Of a DNA stretch of 64,000 bases, positions 50,835 through 59,326 are shown in pieces (position 1 is the first letter of the stretch; each line of letters starts with the position of its first letter). The stretch is from assembly GCA_030525945.1 (NCBI GenBank), contig JAUNDT010000004.1, positions 1 through 64,000 of the forward strand, given 5' to 3'. A model generated the notes under the pieces. That model had not been told where the DNA came from. It searched no databases and worked only from the letters and a program-made list of their open reading frames with translations. The position numbers and the translations under genes were made by a program. This stretch comes from Coriobacteriaceae bacterium (GTDB lineage Bacteria; Actinomycetota; Coriobacteriia; Coriobacteriales; Coriobacteriaceae).

Positions 50835-51935
50835 CTATCGACGTTTTCCCTTGAAGAACAGCGGCGGGAAGGGACGGGGGCGCTTGCGCCCGCCCGTAGT
50901 CGCCTTGGCGATGAGCTCGTCGGGGATCGGGACGTCGGCGCGCGCGCTTTCCAGCGGGTTGACGTCGGCCGCGGCCACGGGGTCCATGATGGGCGCCTCG
51001 GGTTTGACCTCTGCCTCGCGGTAGCGGCGCATCATGTCGGCCTGGAGCTGCTGGGCCGAGGGCGGCGTCCAAATGACGGCGTTGGCGCCCGCCTGCACGG
51101 TCTCGCGTACGGAGAGCGAAGAGCGGCCGCCAGAGGCGATGAGCGGCAGGTTGGGGTAGGCCTCGCGCAGCTGGCGAAGCACCGCGGGTGTGTCCTTGCC
51201 GGCGGCGACATTGAGAATTTTGGCGCCGGCCTTGACCTTGGCATGCGCGACGGCATCGCAGCGCACGACGGTGGCGATCACGGGGATGTCAATCATGGAA
51301 CAGATCTGCTCGATCATCTCGGGCGGGGCGGGAGAGTTGACCACCACGCCGGCCGCGCCCTGCATCTCGGAGACGGCGGCGAGCTGAACGGCGCGCTTGC
51401 CCGTGGTCGTGCCGCCGCCCACGCCCACGAATACGGGCGCTTCGGAGGCGGTGAGCAGCGCCTGGGTGATGGCGGGTTGCGCGGTGAAGGGATAGACCGC
51501 AAAGACCGCGTCGGCGTTCGAATTGCGAATGACCGCCACGTCGGTGGTGTAGAGCAGCGATTTGATGCGTCGACCGAAGAGGGTGAATCCGCCGCACTCG
51601 TCCAGCTCATCGGGCACGCGCAGCGGCGCTTTGCGCAGGCGGCCCTCGATGGGGGAGGGCTCCATGGGCAAAAGGCCGCCGGGAGTGACGGCGAGCTCCG
51701 GTTCGGCGAACTCGTCGGCGAGCTCGACCTCGGAGAAGTCGATGTTCGCCTCGATGGTTTCGGGGACCTCGGCGCTGACCGCGATGGGCTCGTCGATGGA
51801 ATCGCCGGGCTCGACCTGAGTAGCTGCCTCGTCCCGCTCGATGGCGGGGACGGCTGCGTTGGCATACGGGTCAACGCAGCCGGGCCGGGGGTCGGGGACG
51901 GAAGCGCGCGTGGCGCGGATGGTGTGCTCTGTCAT
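50835..51935 (-). CDS. TIM-barrel-like protein of unknown function
   Basis: A 366-residue protein I cannot assign firmly. The N-terminal 100 residues are acidic and probably disordered. Residues about 115-310 look like a beta/alpha barrel with phosphate-binding-type loops: VFVGVGGGTTTGKRA, IPVIATVVRCDAVAHAKVKA, GAKILNVAAGKDTPAVL, LIASGGRSSLSVRETVQAGA and NAVIWTPPSA. These resemble flavin- or phosphate-binding barrels. The C-terminus is Arg/Lys/Pro-rich. The start at 51935 has AAGGGAG. The in-frame region upstream to 52016 is not supported. Confidence 0.65.
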   Translation of the reverse strand: MTEHTIRATRASVPDPRPGCVDPYANAAVPAIERDEAATQVEPGDSIDEPIAVSAEVPETIEANIDFSEVELADEFAEPELAVTPGGLLPMEPSPIEGRLRKAPLRVPDELDECGGFTLFGRRIKSLLYTTDVAVIRNSNADAVFAVYPFTAQPAITQALLTASEAPVFVGVGGGTTTGKRAVQLAAVSEMQGAAGVVVNSPAPPEMIEQICSMIDIPVIATVVRCDAVAHAKVKAGAKILNVAAGKDTPAVLRQLREAYPNLPLIASGGRSSLSVRETVQAGANAVIWTPPSAQQLQADMMRRYREAEVKPEAPIMDPVAAADVNPLESARADVPIPDELIAKATTGGRKRPRPFPPLFFKGKRR

Positions 51936-52110
51936 GATGCTCCCTTTGATCCAAGGGTTGTTTCGCCGACTCATTGTACCCGCGCGTGCGGATGCATAAC
52001 ATTCTTGCGGTTGCACACGCAGTTTTCACGCGGGGCTCTCGCGCCGCTGCCGGGCGGTGTCATGCCCATCTGGTATGCTAGCCGGGTACCTCACGCTCGA
52101 AAGGAACGGT

Positions 52111-52284
52111 GTGCCAGCCATGAGCATGTTCGATATTCTCGCCCCCGTGCTCGTCGTCGTTGCGGCTATCGCCGTCGTTGCCGTGGCGTACCTGGGCTTT
52201 TCCACGCTCAAGGATCGAAACGAGCGCAAGCGCGAGGAAGAGCTCGCTTCAGGCTGCTCCTCGCGGCCCGCCCGGCGCCGTTAG
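52111..52284 (+). CDS. Small single-pass membrane protein
   Basis: A 57-residue protein with one membrane helix (ILAPVLVVVAAIAVVAVAYL) and a charged Lys/Glu/Arg tail. GTG 52111 lies 7 nt after AAAGGAA; ATG 52120 is the alternative start. Its stop codon overlaps the converging stop codon of the methyltransferase gene by two bases. No family recognised. Confidence 0.55.
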   Translation: MPAMSMFDILAPVLVVVAAIAVVAVAYLGFSTLKDRNERKREEELASGCSSRPARRR

Positions 52285-53276
52285 CGCTTGCCGCGTTTTG
52301 CGCCCTGGGCGCTCTTTTGGATAGCGGCGACGTAGAATCCCTCAAAGACGCGGCTGGGTGCCAAGGTGAGCGTGCCGGGCACGTCGGTTTCGCGTTCGAG
52401 AACCGGGAGGGCAAAGGGGCCCGTTGCCGCGTTCTCCAGCGTGATGGGACGTGCGGCGTTCGCCTCTTCAGCCCCTTCGATGATATCTGCGCCCGGCTCG
52501 GCGACCGCAATGGGAACAATGGAGCAATCGCGATGGCGCTTGAGGGCCGCCCTCACTTGATCGCCGTTTTCTTCCTGCAGGATTGAACAGGTGGAATAGA
52601 TGAGCGTGCCGCCCGGCTTGAGCACGGTAAGGGCGCGGTCGAGCAGGGCGCGCTGCGACTTTACGACCTTGGCGAGCAACTGCTCGGTTATGCGACGCTC
52701 GGCCTTTTCATCTCCCGCTCGGACGGTTCCTGTTCCCGTGCAGGGCGCGTCGAGCAGGATCTGATCAAAGCGGAAGAACTCATCAAGCTTGCGGGCGTCG
52801 GTCCGCATGATGTTGACATTGGCGGCCCCGAGCTTCTTGAGATTGAAGTCGAGCTTCTCAGCGCGCGGCGCGCTCATTTCGCATGCGGTGATATGCGCGT
52901 TGTTCCCCACCAGCGCGGCGATTTGGGAGGTCTTGCCTCCCGGTGCGGCGCACATGTCGAGGATGTCGGCACCCGGGTGCGGGCCGAGCAGCAGCGGCGG
53001 CAGCATTGAGGAGAGGCTCTGCAGGTAGATGTGTCCCTCGCGGTAGATGTCGAGGTCCCATACCGCTCGCACATCCGCCTGCGGGAGCACGAATGCATCC
53101 TTGTACCAGGCGACGCGCTCGTAGGAGATGCCAGCGGCGTCGAGCTCGGATGCGATCTGCTCGGCTGACGCCTTAAGCGTGTTGGCGCGCAAGGTCACGG
53201 GGCGCTCGCGCGCCTGCTCATAGCCCGCAAGCGCGAGCTCGCGCGTCGTCTCGTCCAATTTATCGCTCAAATACAT
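52281..53276 (-). CDS. RsmB/NOP family RNA (cytosine-5)-methyltransferase
   Basis: SAM-dependent RNA m5C methyltransferase of 331 residues. The SAM site reads DILDMCAAPGGKTSQIAAL, followed by the two catalytic-cysteine motifs LLDAPCTGTGT (motif IV) and YSTCSILQEENGDQV (motif VI). The N-terminal RNA-binding part (about 1-95) is short and there is no NusB-like domain, so it is not full-length RsmB; the rRNA or tRNA target is uncertain. The start at 53276 has AGAGGA; an upstream extension through repeat H is rejected. Confidence 0.88.
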   Translation of the reverse strand: MYLSDKLDETTRELALAGYEQARERPVTLRANTLKASAEQIASELDAAGISYERVAWYKDAFVLPQADVRAVWDLDIYREGHIYLQSLSSMLPPLLLGPHPGADILDMCAAPGGKTSQIAALVGNNAHITACEMSAPRAEKLDFNLKKLGAANVNIMRTDARKLDEFFRFDQILLDAPCTGTGTVRAGDEKAERRITEQLLAKVVKSQRALLDRALTVLKPGGTLIYSTCSILQEENGDQVRAALKRHRDCSIVPIAVAEPGADIIEGAEEANAARPITLENAATGPFALPVLERETDVPGTLTLAPSRVFEGFYVAAIQKSAQGAKRGKR

Positions 53277-53360
53277 CTCGTGTCCTCTTTTCGGGTCGTT
53301 CGCAGGTATCTTAGCAGGACCGCTTGGCCAGACGCCGCGCGCGGCGGGGCGATACCGAGG

Positions 53361-53503
53361 TGCAAATACGCAAATGCGCGGATAATTTTCGCTGCGTCGG
53401 ATATAGCCGTTCGGGCGCAACGCGTCTACCTGCGGTTTCCTTGAGACCTTGAGCGGCCAATACCATCACACGGCCGCATTATCCGCGCATTTGCGTATTT
53501 GCA
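53361..53503. repeat. Inverted repeat H with 91-nt interior
   Basis: A perfect 26-bp inverted repeat (53361-53386 and 53478-53503; TGCAAATACGCAAATGCGCG plus GATAAT) encloses 91 nt that lack the cores of types I-III. The arms are AT-richer than the surroundings. It fills much of the 305-nt gap between ecfT and the methyltransferase gene; the remainder has a small GCCCTCAAGGGC hairpin and a CGATCTGCC direct repeat but no gene. Confidence 0.8.
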
Positions 53504-53581
53504 GAGATGCGGGGCCTGAATACCCGGGAGTCGCCGGCTTGTTGGCGGCAGATCGGGCCCTTGAGGGCAGATCGACCTGTT

Positions 53582-54328
53582 TTACAGGGCGAGTCCGAGT
53601 GCGACGAGCGCGGCCGAGCAGGCGAGCGCAGCTATGTCCGCGGCGCGCAAGGGGTAGCGTTTGCGAGAGCTCTCACGCGTGCGCAGGTAAAAGCCGCGCT
53701 GCTCCGCTGCCAGGGCCGACCCTTCTGCTTTTGCGACCGATTGCGTGATCAGGGGCACGAAAAGCGGCAGCATGAGCTTGAGCTTTTTGATGGGGTTCGC
53801 GCTGTCAAAGGTGACGCCGCGGGCGGTTTGGGCCTCCATGATCGCATCCATCTCGTTCATGAGCATCGGAACGAATCGCAGGGCGGTGGTGAAGGAGAAC
53901 GCGTAACGGTAGGGGATGCGGAGCACCTCCACGCAGGCGTTTGCGAGGTCGGTCGTGCGTGTGACCATGAGCATGAGCGCCAGCGGCAGCGCAACGAGCG
54001 CGAGCCTCATGGAGGCTTTCACACAGGTGATGATCGTCTCGGGTGCGAGCGCTTGTCCCGCCGGCACGCCGATCTGCTCAAAGAAAAGCTGCAGGACAAG
54101 CGTGGCGGCGGCCACCGGTATCACGATATTGAGCAGGCTCACCAGGCGCGGGGCCGCTTGCGCACTGAGTGCGAGCGCATACACGAGAGCCAGTAGCCCT
54201 AAGAGGGCGAACAGGGAATCAGTGACAATCGTCGCGATGATAAACGACGTCGCGAGCGCGAGTTTTGCGACGGGGTTGAGCCGGTGCAGCGGAGTCGCTC
54301 CCGACAGGTAGTCCAGGACATTACGCAT
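53582..54328 (-). CDS. ecfT: ECF transporter transmembrane component EcfT
   Basis: Membrane scaffold of an energy-coupling-factor importer, 248 residues. It begins DYLSGATPLHRLNPVAKLAL, the standard EcfT start, has about five membrane segments, and carries two coupling-helix Arg motifs: AQTARGVTF and EQRGFYLRT. These arginines contact the ATPases. The gene overlaps ecfA by 8 nt and is last in the operon trp leader-ecfS-ecfA-ecfT. Confidence 0.93.
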   Translation of the reverse strand: MRNVLDYLSGATPLHRLNPVAKLALATSFIIATIVTDSLFALLGLLALVYALALSAQAAPRLVSLLNIVIPVAAATLVLQLFFEQIGVPAGQALAPETIITCVKASMRLALVALPLALMLMVTRTTDLANACVEVLRIPYRYAFSFTTALRFVPMLMNEMDAIMEAQTARGVTFDSANPIKKLKLMLPLFVPLITQSVAKAEGSALAAEQRGFYLRTRESSRKRYPLRAADIAALACSAALVALGLAL

Positions 54329-56204
54329 GGCGTATCAGCTCCTCGGTGATCTTGATGAGCTCCGCTACGCTGCGGGCGCTTGCGAATGCGGGGTGCACAT
54401 GTTCGGATAGGCGGCCGGACAGCTCCATGATCTGGGGCGGGGAGATGCGCCCGAGCTCCACGAGCTGGGGGCCGGAGAACACTTCCTGCGGGGTGCCCTC
54501 ACCGACGATGCGCCCCTGGGCCATGACGGCGATGGTAGTTGCGAACTCATGCGCGAGATCCATGTCGTGGCAGATCATGACCACCGTGGCTCCCGCCTCG
54601 GCCTGCGAGCGCACAAGTTCCATGACCGTGCGCCGCTCGCGGTAATCGAGACCGCTCGTGGGCTCGTCCAAGATGATGACCTGAGGATCGAGCGCTAGCA
54701 CGCCGGCGAGCGCGACGAGATGCCGCTGCCCGCTCGACAGCGAAAACGGAGAGGCCTCGGCGGGAAGTCCAAGCGTGTCGATAATCGTTTGGGCGCGCAG
54801 CTTTGCCTCCTGAGGGTCCACTCCGTGAAGGAGGGGCCCGAACATGACTTCCTCCAAGACGGTGTTCTTGCATAGCTGCCGATCGGGGTTTTGGAACAAC
54901 GTGGCAACACGCGCCGCAATTGAACTCACGGGCGTGGTGCCCGTGTCCATGCCCGCCACGGTCACGGTGCCTTCGCTCGGCTTGAGCAGGCCGTTGAGAA
55001 GCTTTACCAGGGTCGTCTTTCCCGCTCCGTTCTCGCCAACGATGCCCATAATTTCGCCTGGGAGCACCTCAAGGGAGAGGTTCTGCAGCACGGGCACGGA
55101 GGAGCCGTATGCATACGAGATGGAGTCGACCGCGATGACGGATGGCGTGTCGTGCGCCGACGGGGCGGCAAAGGGCGCCGGCTCGGCTTGGGCGGGAGGA
55201 CATAGGGGCGCTCTGTGCTGTGCGAAAGGCGCGTCCTGCTTTACGGCCGGCTTCTGCTGGCGGGCGCGGGGAGCGTTGTTTCCTGGTGCAAGAGTGGCGG
55301 TTTGGAGTTCGTCCGCCTCGGGGATGAGGTCGGTGGCTTGCCGCTTGTCCTCCCCAGTGATAAGACTGGCGACAAGGGCCTCCGCCTCTTCCGGGCAAAG
55401 CGCGGTATTCCCGCCGCGAATCAGCCGGCGCTCTGCCAGGCCGTTCGACAGCCGCGCGGATAGTGGCACCTCGACGCCGATGCGCGTCAGCTCTGCCTCA
55501 CGTGCAAAGACTTCCCGGGGTGTCCCTTCGAACTCGATCCTGCCCTCGTTCATGACGGCGATGCGGTCGCAGAGCGTGGCGAGCTTCGAGGACGTCTGCT
55601 CAACCACCGCGATAGTCGTGCCGAGCTCGCGGTTGATGCGCTGCAGTGCCTCGAAAACGGCGCGCGAGCTCACGGGATCGAGCGCGGCGGTGGGCTCGTC
55701 GAGCAGCAGCACGCGCGGCTGCAGGGCGAGCATCGCGGCGATGGCGACCTTTTGCTTCTGCCCGCCTGAGAGCGCGGCGATCTCGCGGGTGCGCAGGTTT
55801 TCGATGCCGACGATGGAGAGCGCGTCGGCTATCCGCTGCTCGATGCGCCCGCACGGCACGCCGAAGTTCTCCAGGCCGAACGCAATCTCGTCCTCGACGA
55901 TTGCCGCGACCATCTGCGCATCGATGTCCTGCTGGACGTAGCCGACGAAGCGCGCGATCTCGGTAAGAGACGAGTCGCAGATGTCGCGCCCGCCCACGGT
56001 GACGGAGCCGTAGAAGCGCCCTGAAAAATGGTGCGGCGCAGCTCCCGACAAAACGCGCAGCAGCGTGGTCTTGCCCGAGCCCGACGGCCCGACAATCCCC
56101 ACGATCTCGCCCTCGCGAACGGCAAGGTCGACATTGCGCAGCGCCAGCTGGTCGCGCGCGCCATAGGAAAAGCTCAGCTTGTCGGCGGTGATAATCATGC
56201 CCAT
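54321..56204 (-). CDS. ecfA: ECF transporter fused double ATPase EcfA1-EcfA2
   Basis: Two ABC ATPase cassettes in one 627-residue chain, replacing separate EcfA1 and EcfA2. First cassette: [42 protein letters not shown] Pro/Ala-rich linker (about 285-360) follows. Second cassette: [29 protein letters not shown] (Ser instead of the first Gly) and [15 protein letters not shown] hydrolysis drives import through EcfT and an S component. It starts 6 nt after ecfS. The fusion is common in actinobacteria. Confidence 0.95.
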   Translation of the reverse strand: MGMIITADKLSFSYGARDQLALRNVDLAVREGEIVGIVGPSGSGKTTLLRVLSGAAPHHFSGRFYGSVTVGGRDICDSSLTEIARFVGYVQQDIDAQMVAAIVEDEIAFGLENFGVPCGRIEQRIADALSIVGIENLRTREIAALSGGQKQKVAIAAMLALQPRVLLLDEPTAALDPVSSRAVFEALQRINRELGTTIAVVEQTSSKLATLCDRIAVMNEGRIEFEGTPREVFAREAELTRIGVEVPLSARLSNGLAERRLIRGGNTALCPEEAEALVASLITGEDKRQATDLIPEADELQTATLAPGNNAPRARQQKPAVKQDAPFAQHRAPLCPPAQAEPAPFAAPSAHDTPSVIAVDSISYAYGSSVPVLQNLSLEVLPGEIMGIVGENGAGKTTLVKLLNGLLKPSEGTVTVAGMDTGTTPVSSIAARVATLFQNPDRQLCKNTVLEEVMFGPLLHGVDPQEAKLRAQTIIDTLGLPAEASPFSLSSGQRHLVALAGVLALDPQVIILDEPTSGLDYRERRTVMELVRSQAEAGATVVMICHDMDLAHEFATTIAVMAQGRIVGEGTPQEVFSGPQLVELGRISPPQIMELSGRLSEHVHPAFASARSVAELIKITEELIRHA

Positions 56205-56210
56205 CCTGAT

Positions 56211-56789
56211 CTACTCCTCAAGGGCCAGCGCCGCCTTGACGGGCGGGTACAGAGCGCAGACGAGCACTGCGTTAAACAGGGACGTGGCGGTTACGACGGG
56301 CAGCATGACGAGGGCGATTTGCGTGGCGAAGCCCATGAGCATCATTTTGATAACGACGAATACGGTTCCCGAGATGAGGGTGGCAACGAAAGTCCCGACG
56401 GCGGGGACGAGCGCGCGGAGGCATCCGGGGGCACCGGCCTGCACGATGGTGGCCATGGCGATTGCCGCCAGGGATTCGGCGATGAAATCGATGCCGGGCG
56501 CGGTGGTGGTGAGTTGGATGACCGCCGCCGAGATGAACCCGATCACGAGGGATTGCGGGATGGTGGGTCGCACGATGAGGATGGTGAGGCAAAACGCCGC
56601 GATGATGAACTCCGGGGCAATGGCGCCGCCCGAAACGGCGGCGATCGCCTTGCCCGCCGTGAAGTTGAGGATGAAGCCGGCGGCGAGCAGGATGGCAAGC
56701 AGGACGAGGTCGCGAATGCCGAGGCCCGGGCGCTCGGGTGCGGCCACGGTTCTCAGCTGCCCTAAGGGTTCGGATTGCATTGGATGCAT
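56211..56789 (-). CDS. ECF transporter S component, probably tryptophan-specific
   Basis: Membrane substrate-binding subunit of 192 residues with about six hydrophobic segments. The first helix has an AxxxA pattern (LVLLAILLAAGFILNF) expected for docking on EcfT. Sequence alone does not give the substrate. The upstream leader peptide with three Trp codons and an attenuator (56859-56988) indicates that the operon responds to charged tRNA-Trp, so I infer tryptophan import, analogous to TrpP-type S components. ATG 56789 has GAAAGG upstream. It is the first gene after the attenuator. Confidence 0.8.
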   Translation of the reverse strand: MHPMQSEPLGQLRTVAAPERPGLGIRDLVLLAILLAAGFILNFTAGKAIAAVSGGAIAPEFIIAAFCLTILIVRPTIPQSLVIGFISAAVIQLTTTAPGIDFIAESLAAIAMATIVQAGAPGCLRALVPAVGTFVATLISGTVFVVIKMMLMGFATQIALVMLPVVTATSLFNAVLVCALYPPVKAALALEE

Positions 56790-56858
56790 GGCGTTGCCTT
56801 TCAGTGTGATGTGCGCAATGGGAGTGTGGAAGGGAAAGTGCATGACGCGAGGGGCAAC

Positions 56859-56884
56859 AAAAAGCCCCCGGTCGCACCGGAGGC
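56859..56884 (-). terminator. Attenuator terminator before ecfS
   Basis: On the minus strand GCCTCCGGT (56884-56876), loop GCG, ACCGGGGGC (56872-56864) and TTTTTG. The stem is 9 bp with one G/T pair. It stands between the Trp-rich leader peptide and ecfS, 70 nt before the ecfS start. Confidence 0.85.
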
Positions 56885-56958
56885 CTTACGAATAGCTAGA
56901 TATGTCTAACAGATAGGGCTCACCGACGACCGGCCGAAGACGCGTCATGCCACCACCA
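56859..56958 (-). promoter_or_regulatory. Tryptophan attenuator (Trp codons, antiterminator, terminator)
   Basis: The Trp codons are at 56958-56950. CCGGTCG (56933-56927), inside the leader's Ala-Gly-Arg codons, is complementary to CGACCGG (56874-56868), which spans the terminator loop and second arm; GG and GAGCC beyond it can extend pairing to GGCCTCC. A ribosome stalled at the Trp codons would cover about four to five codons and leave CCGGTCG free to form the antiterminator. A ribosome reaching the TGA would mask it and allow the terminator. Confidence 0.75.
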
Positions 56959-56988
56959 GTTGTTGAGGGACGTGAAATTCTTCGACAT
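56920..56988 (-). CDS. Tryptophan-rich leader peptide
   Basis: A 22-residue leader peptide: MSKNFTSLNN, then WWWHDASSAGRR. Three consecutive TGG codons occur at codons 11-13. The ATG at 56988 is preceded by AGAGAGGAG, a strong ribosome site, about 9 nt upstream. An extended -10 promoter lies 45 nt further up, and the terminator begins 35 nt after the TGA. Trp is the rarest amino acid, so a run of three in a short ORF before a terminator is the hallmark of ribosome-mediated attenuation. The peptide itself is presumed to have no function beyond sensing. Confidence 0.85.
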   Translation of the reverse strand: MSKNFTSLNNWWWHDASSAGRR

Positions 56989-57032
56989 TGTTCGGTGCTC
57001 CTCTCTACGTACGAGATTGAATCGTTGGTCGC

Positions 57033-57041
57033 ACTATAGCA
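57033..57041 (-). promoter_or_regulatory. Extended -10 promoter of the ECF transporter operon
   Basis: On the minus strand TGC-TATAGT (57041-57033), an extended -10 element, with no good -35. The transcript would begin near 57026 and enter the Trp leader. Confidence 0.6.
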
Positions 57042-57103
57042 CAGCGCAGTATCCGGCTGGCGGGAAATCCCGGCTATATTTCGCGCTCGTTACCCAGGCG
57101 TGC

Positions 57104-58015
57104 CTACAGCTTGGCGAAATCGTCGACGATTAGATCGAGGCATTGCGGCAGCACGCGGGCGCCGAAGACGCCGGTGTTGTTGTGGATGAGCTCGCCGTCG
57201 AACTCCATGCCGAGCGAGGGCTCGCAGGTGATACGCGCCTCCTTGGCCTGGAAGAGCGTGAACTGCGGGCGGCCGAGGCCCTTGCCCGCGGGGTCGAGCA
57301 CGCCGGCGATGAGCGTGGGCAGCAGCTCCACCGTCTTGGCGGGCTGGATGACGGCGATATCGATCATGCCGTCGTCCATGCGGCAGTCGGGGAACAGGTT
57401 GATGTCGTTTTGGATGAAGGAGGTGTTGCCGACCATGCATCCGATGCCGTCGAGTTCATCGACCTTGCCGTCGTGCTCGATGGTGAAGTGGGCCACGGTG
57501 GGCGCGGGCGTGGCCAGCGCGGAGAGGAAGTAGGCGATCTCGCCCATGTCCCCCTTATTGGGCTCCGCCTTGTGCATGATGTCGGCGTCGAAGCCGGTGC
57601 CGGCGATGATGATGAAGCCGTGACGTTGGACGCTGCCGTCCTCCGCCTTCCAAAACAGCTCGCCCATATCGACGCGCTTGGTGCGGCCCTCTCGGCATGC
57701 CTTGGCGAGCGCGGCGGGCTCGGGCGCGTTGCCGATGTTGTTGAAGAAGAGATTGGCGGTACCGGAGGGGAACACGAGGGTGGGGACATGGCTGTCGCGG
57801 ATGCAGTCCAGGACGTTCGACACCGTGCCGTCGCCGCCGGAGACCACCACACGGTCGAACTCGCGAACGTCAGCCGCGGCGTATTCGGGCTCCATGCCAT
57901 CGCCGATAAAGCGCATGGCAACCTCGTCGCCTGCCTGAGAGAGCGCGCGGGCGAAGTCGAAGATCTCGTCCGAGCGCGGGCCGCTGGCCGGATTGTGGAT
58001 GATGAGACAACGCAT
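57104..58015 (-). CDS. Diacylglycerol-kinase-family lipid kinase
   Basis: ATP-dependent lipid kinase of 303 residues (DAGK catalytic domain, DgkB/YegS type). The N-terminal IHNPASGPRSDEIFDFA, the nucleotide-binding VVSGGDGTVSNVLDCI, FPSGTANLFFNNIG and the C-terminal MEFDGELIHNNTG are diagnostic. It phosphorylates diacylglycerol or a related lipid at the membrane. ATG 58015 is the first codon matching the domain; a weak ribosome site (CAGGGA) precedes it. It is divergent from rnd, with TATACT/TATAGT -10-like boxes around 58043-58050. Confidence 0.88.
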   Translation of the reverse strand: MRCLIIHNPASGPRSDEIFDFARALSQAGDEVAMRFIGDGMEPEYAAADVREFDRVVVSGGDGTVSNVLDCIRDSHVPTLVFPSGTANLFFNNIGNAPEPAALAKACREGRTKRVDMGELFWKAEDGSVQRHGFIIIAGTGFDADIMHKAEPNKGDMGEIAYFLSALATPAPTVAHFTIEHDGKVDELDGIGCMVGNTSFIQNDINLFPDCRMDDGMIDIAVIQPAKTVELLPTLIAGVLDPAGKGLGRPQFTLFQAKEARITCEPSLGMEFDGELIHNNTGVFGARVLPQCLDLIVDDFAKL

Positions 58016-58111
58016 GGTGAGTTCCCTGTTCCAACGAAGCCGAGTATAGTTATATGAATGACGTAATCCTACCCGTGCAGCGCGCGGGTTCGCCCCTATC
58101 TTGGGAGACAA

Positions 58112-59245
58112 ATGTACATCTCCACAAACGAAGACCTTGTCGCCTTTTGCAAGCGCGCCCGTGCGTTTTTCGCCATCGCGATCGATACCGAGTTTTTGCG
58201 CGAGAAGACGTATCACGCCAAGCTCTGCCTGGTTCAGATCGCCACGCCCGATGAATGCGCGGTCATTGATCCGCTTATGATCGACGACCTGAAGCCGCTG
58301 GCGGACCTCATGGCGGATGTGGACACACTCAAGGTCTTCCATGCCTGCTCACAGGACATGGAGGTGCTGGTCCATGCGCTCGGCGTGTGCCCGGCGCCGA
58401 TCTTTGACACGCAGATCGCCGCCGCCTTTTTGGGCGAGCGGGCGCAGTGCTCCTACCACAATCTGGTGCATGCCTTCTGCGGCGTCTCGCTTCCCAAGAC
58501 CGAGTCCCTCACGGATTGGTCGCGCCGCCCGCTGACGCCCAGGCAGGTGGAGTACGCCCTCGACGACGTGCGGTATCTCATCGACGCCTACCACGTGATC
58601 GAGAGCAAGCTGCACTCTTTGGGCCGTATGGCGTGGGTGCGTGACGAGATCCGCGCGATCGCCAACCCGGCCCACTACAAGAGCGACCCGCGCGCGGCAT
58701 ACAAACGGGTGAAGCGCGTGAATGCCTGCACACGTCGCCAACTCGCCGTTGCGCGCGAGCTGGCCGCTTGGCGCGAGCATCGAGCCGAGGCGCGCGACGT
58801 GCCCCGCAAGTGGGTCATGTCCGATGAGGTGCTGCTCGCCTTGTGCCGCCGCGCTCCTCAAACCGCTGAGGACTTCCGCTGCGTGCGCGGCACCGAGCAG
58901 TTGTCGCAGCGCGATGTCGAGGTCGCACTTGGCGCCATCGCGCGCGGCTGCAAGTGCCCGGCCGACAACCTGCCGCCCGCGCCGCGCGCCCACCGCACGC
59001 CGGCTCCCGAGCTCGAGAGCGTGATCGACCTCATGTACGCGCTCATCCGCCTGGTGTCCGAGCGCTCGGGTGTGGCGACGTCGCTCATCGCGTCGCGCGA
59101 TGGCCTGCTCGATTACGTGGAGCATCCCGAGCGGAGCCCGCTGCGTGAGGGCTGGCGCTTTGAGCTGGTGGGCACGCTCATCGACGACTTGCTCAAGGGC
59201 AATATCGGTCTGACCGTCAAGGACGGGGCGCTCGAGATTCTGTAA
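58112..59245 (+). CDS. rnd: Ribonuclease D
   Basis: 3'-5' exoribonuclease of 377 residues that trims tRNA and other small RNAs. The DEDD-y exonuclease domain shows IAIDTEFLREKTY (Exo I: Asp, Glu), VFHACSQDMEVLVHA (Exo II: Asp) and YALDDVRYLIDAY (Exo III: Tyr and Asp). A first HRDC-like helical domain follows (RQLAVARELAAWREHRAEA). The length matches Escherichia coli RNase D. GGGAG precedes ATG 58112. Confidence 0.93.
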   Translation: MYISTNEDLVAFCKRARAFFAIAIDTEFLREKTYHAKLCLVQIATPDECAVIDPLMIDDLKPLADLMADVDTLKVFHACSQDMEVLVHALGVCPAPIFDTQIAAAFLGERAQCSYHNLVHAFCGVSLPKTESLTDWSRRPLTPRQVEYALDDVRYLIDAYHVIESKLHSLGRMAWVRDEIRAIANPAHYKSDPRAAYKRVKRVNACTRRQLAVARELAAWREHRAEARDVPRKWVMSDEVLLALCRRAPQTAEDFRCVRGTEQLSQRDVEVALGAIARGCKCPADNLPPAPRAHRTPAPELESVIDLMYALIRLVSERSGVATSLIASRDGLLDYVEHPERSPLREGWRFELVGTLIDDLLKGNIGLTVKDGALEIL

Positions 59246-59326
59246 GGGGCGGCCGCATCGCCTGCGCGCGGTGCGATTGCGGCGTGGCGCGCGCAGGCGT
59301 TACGCTGATTCGGCAGGAGGAAGACC

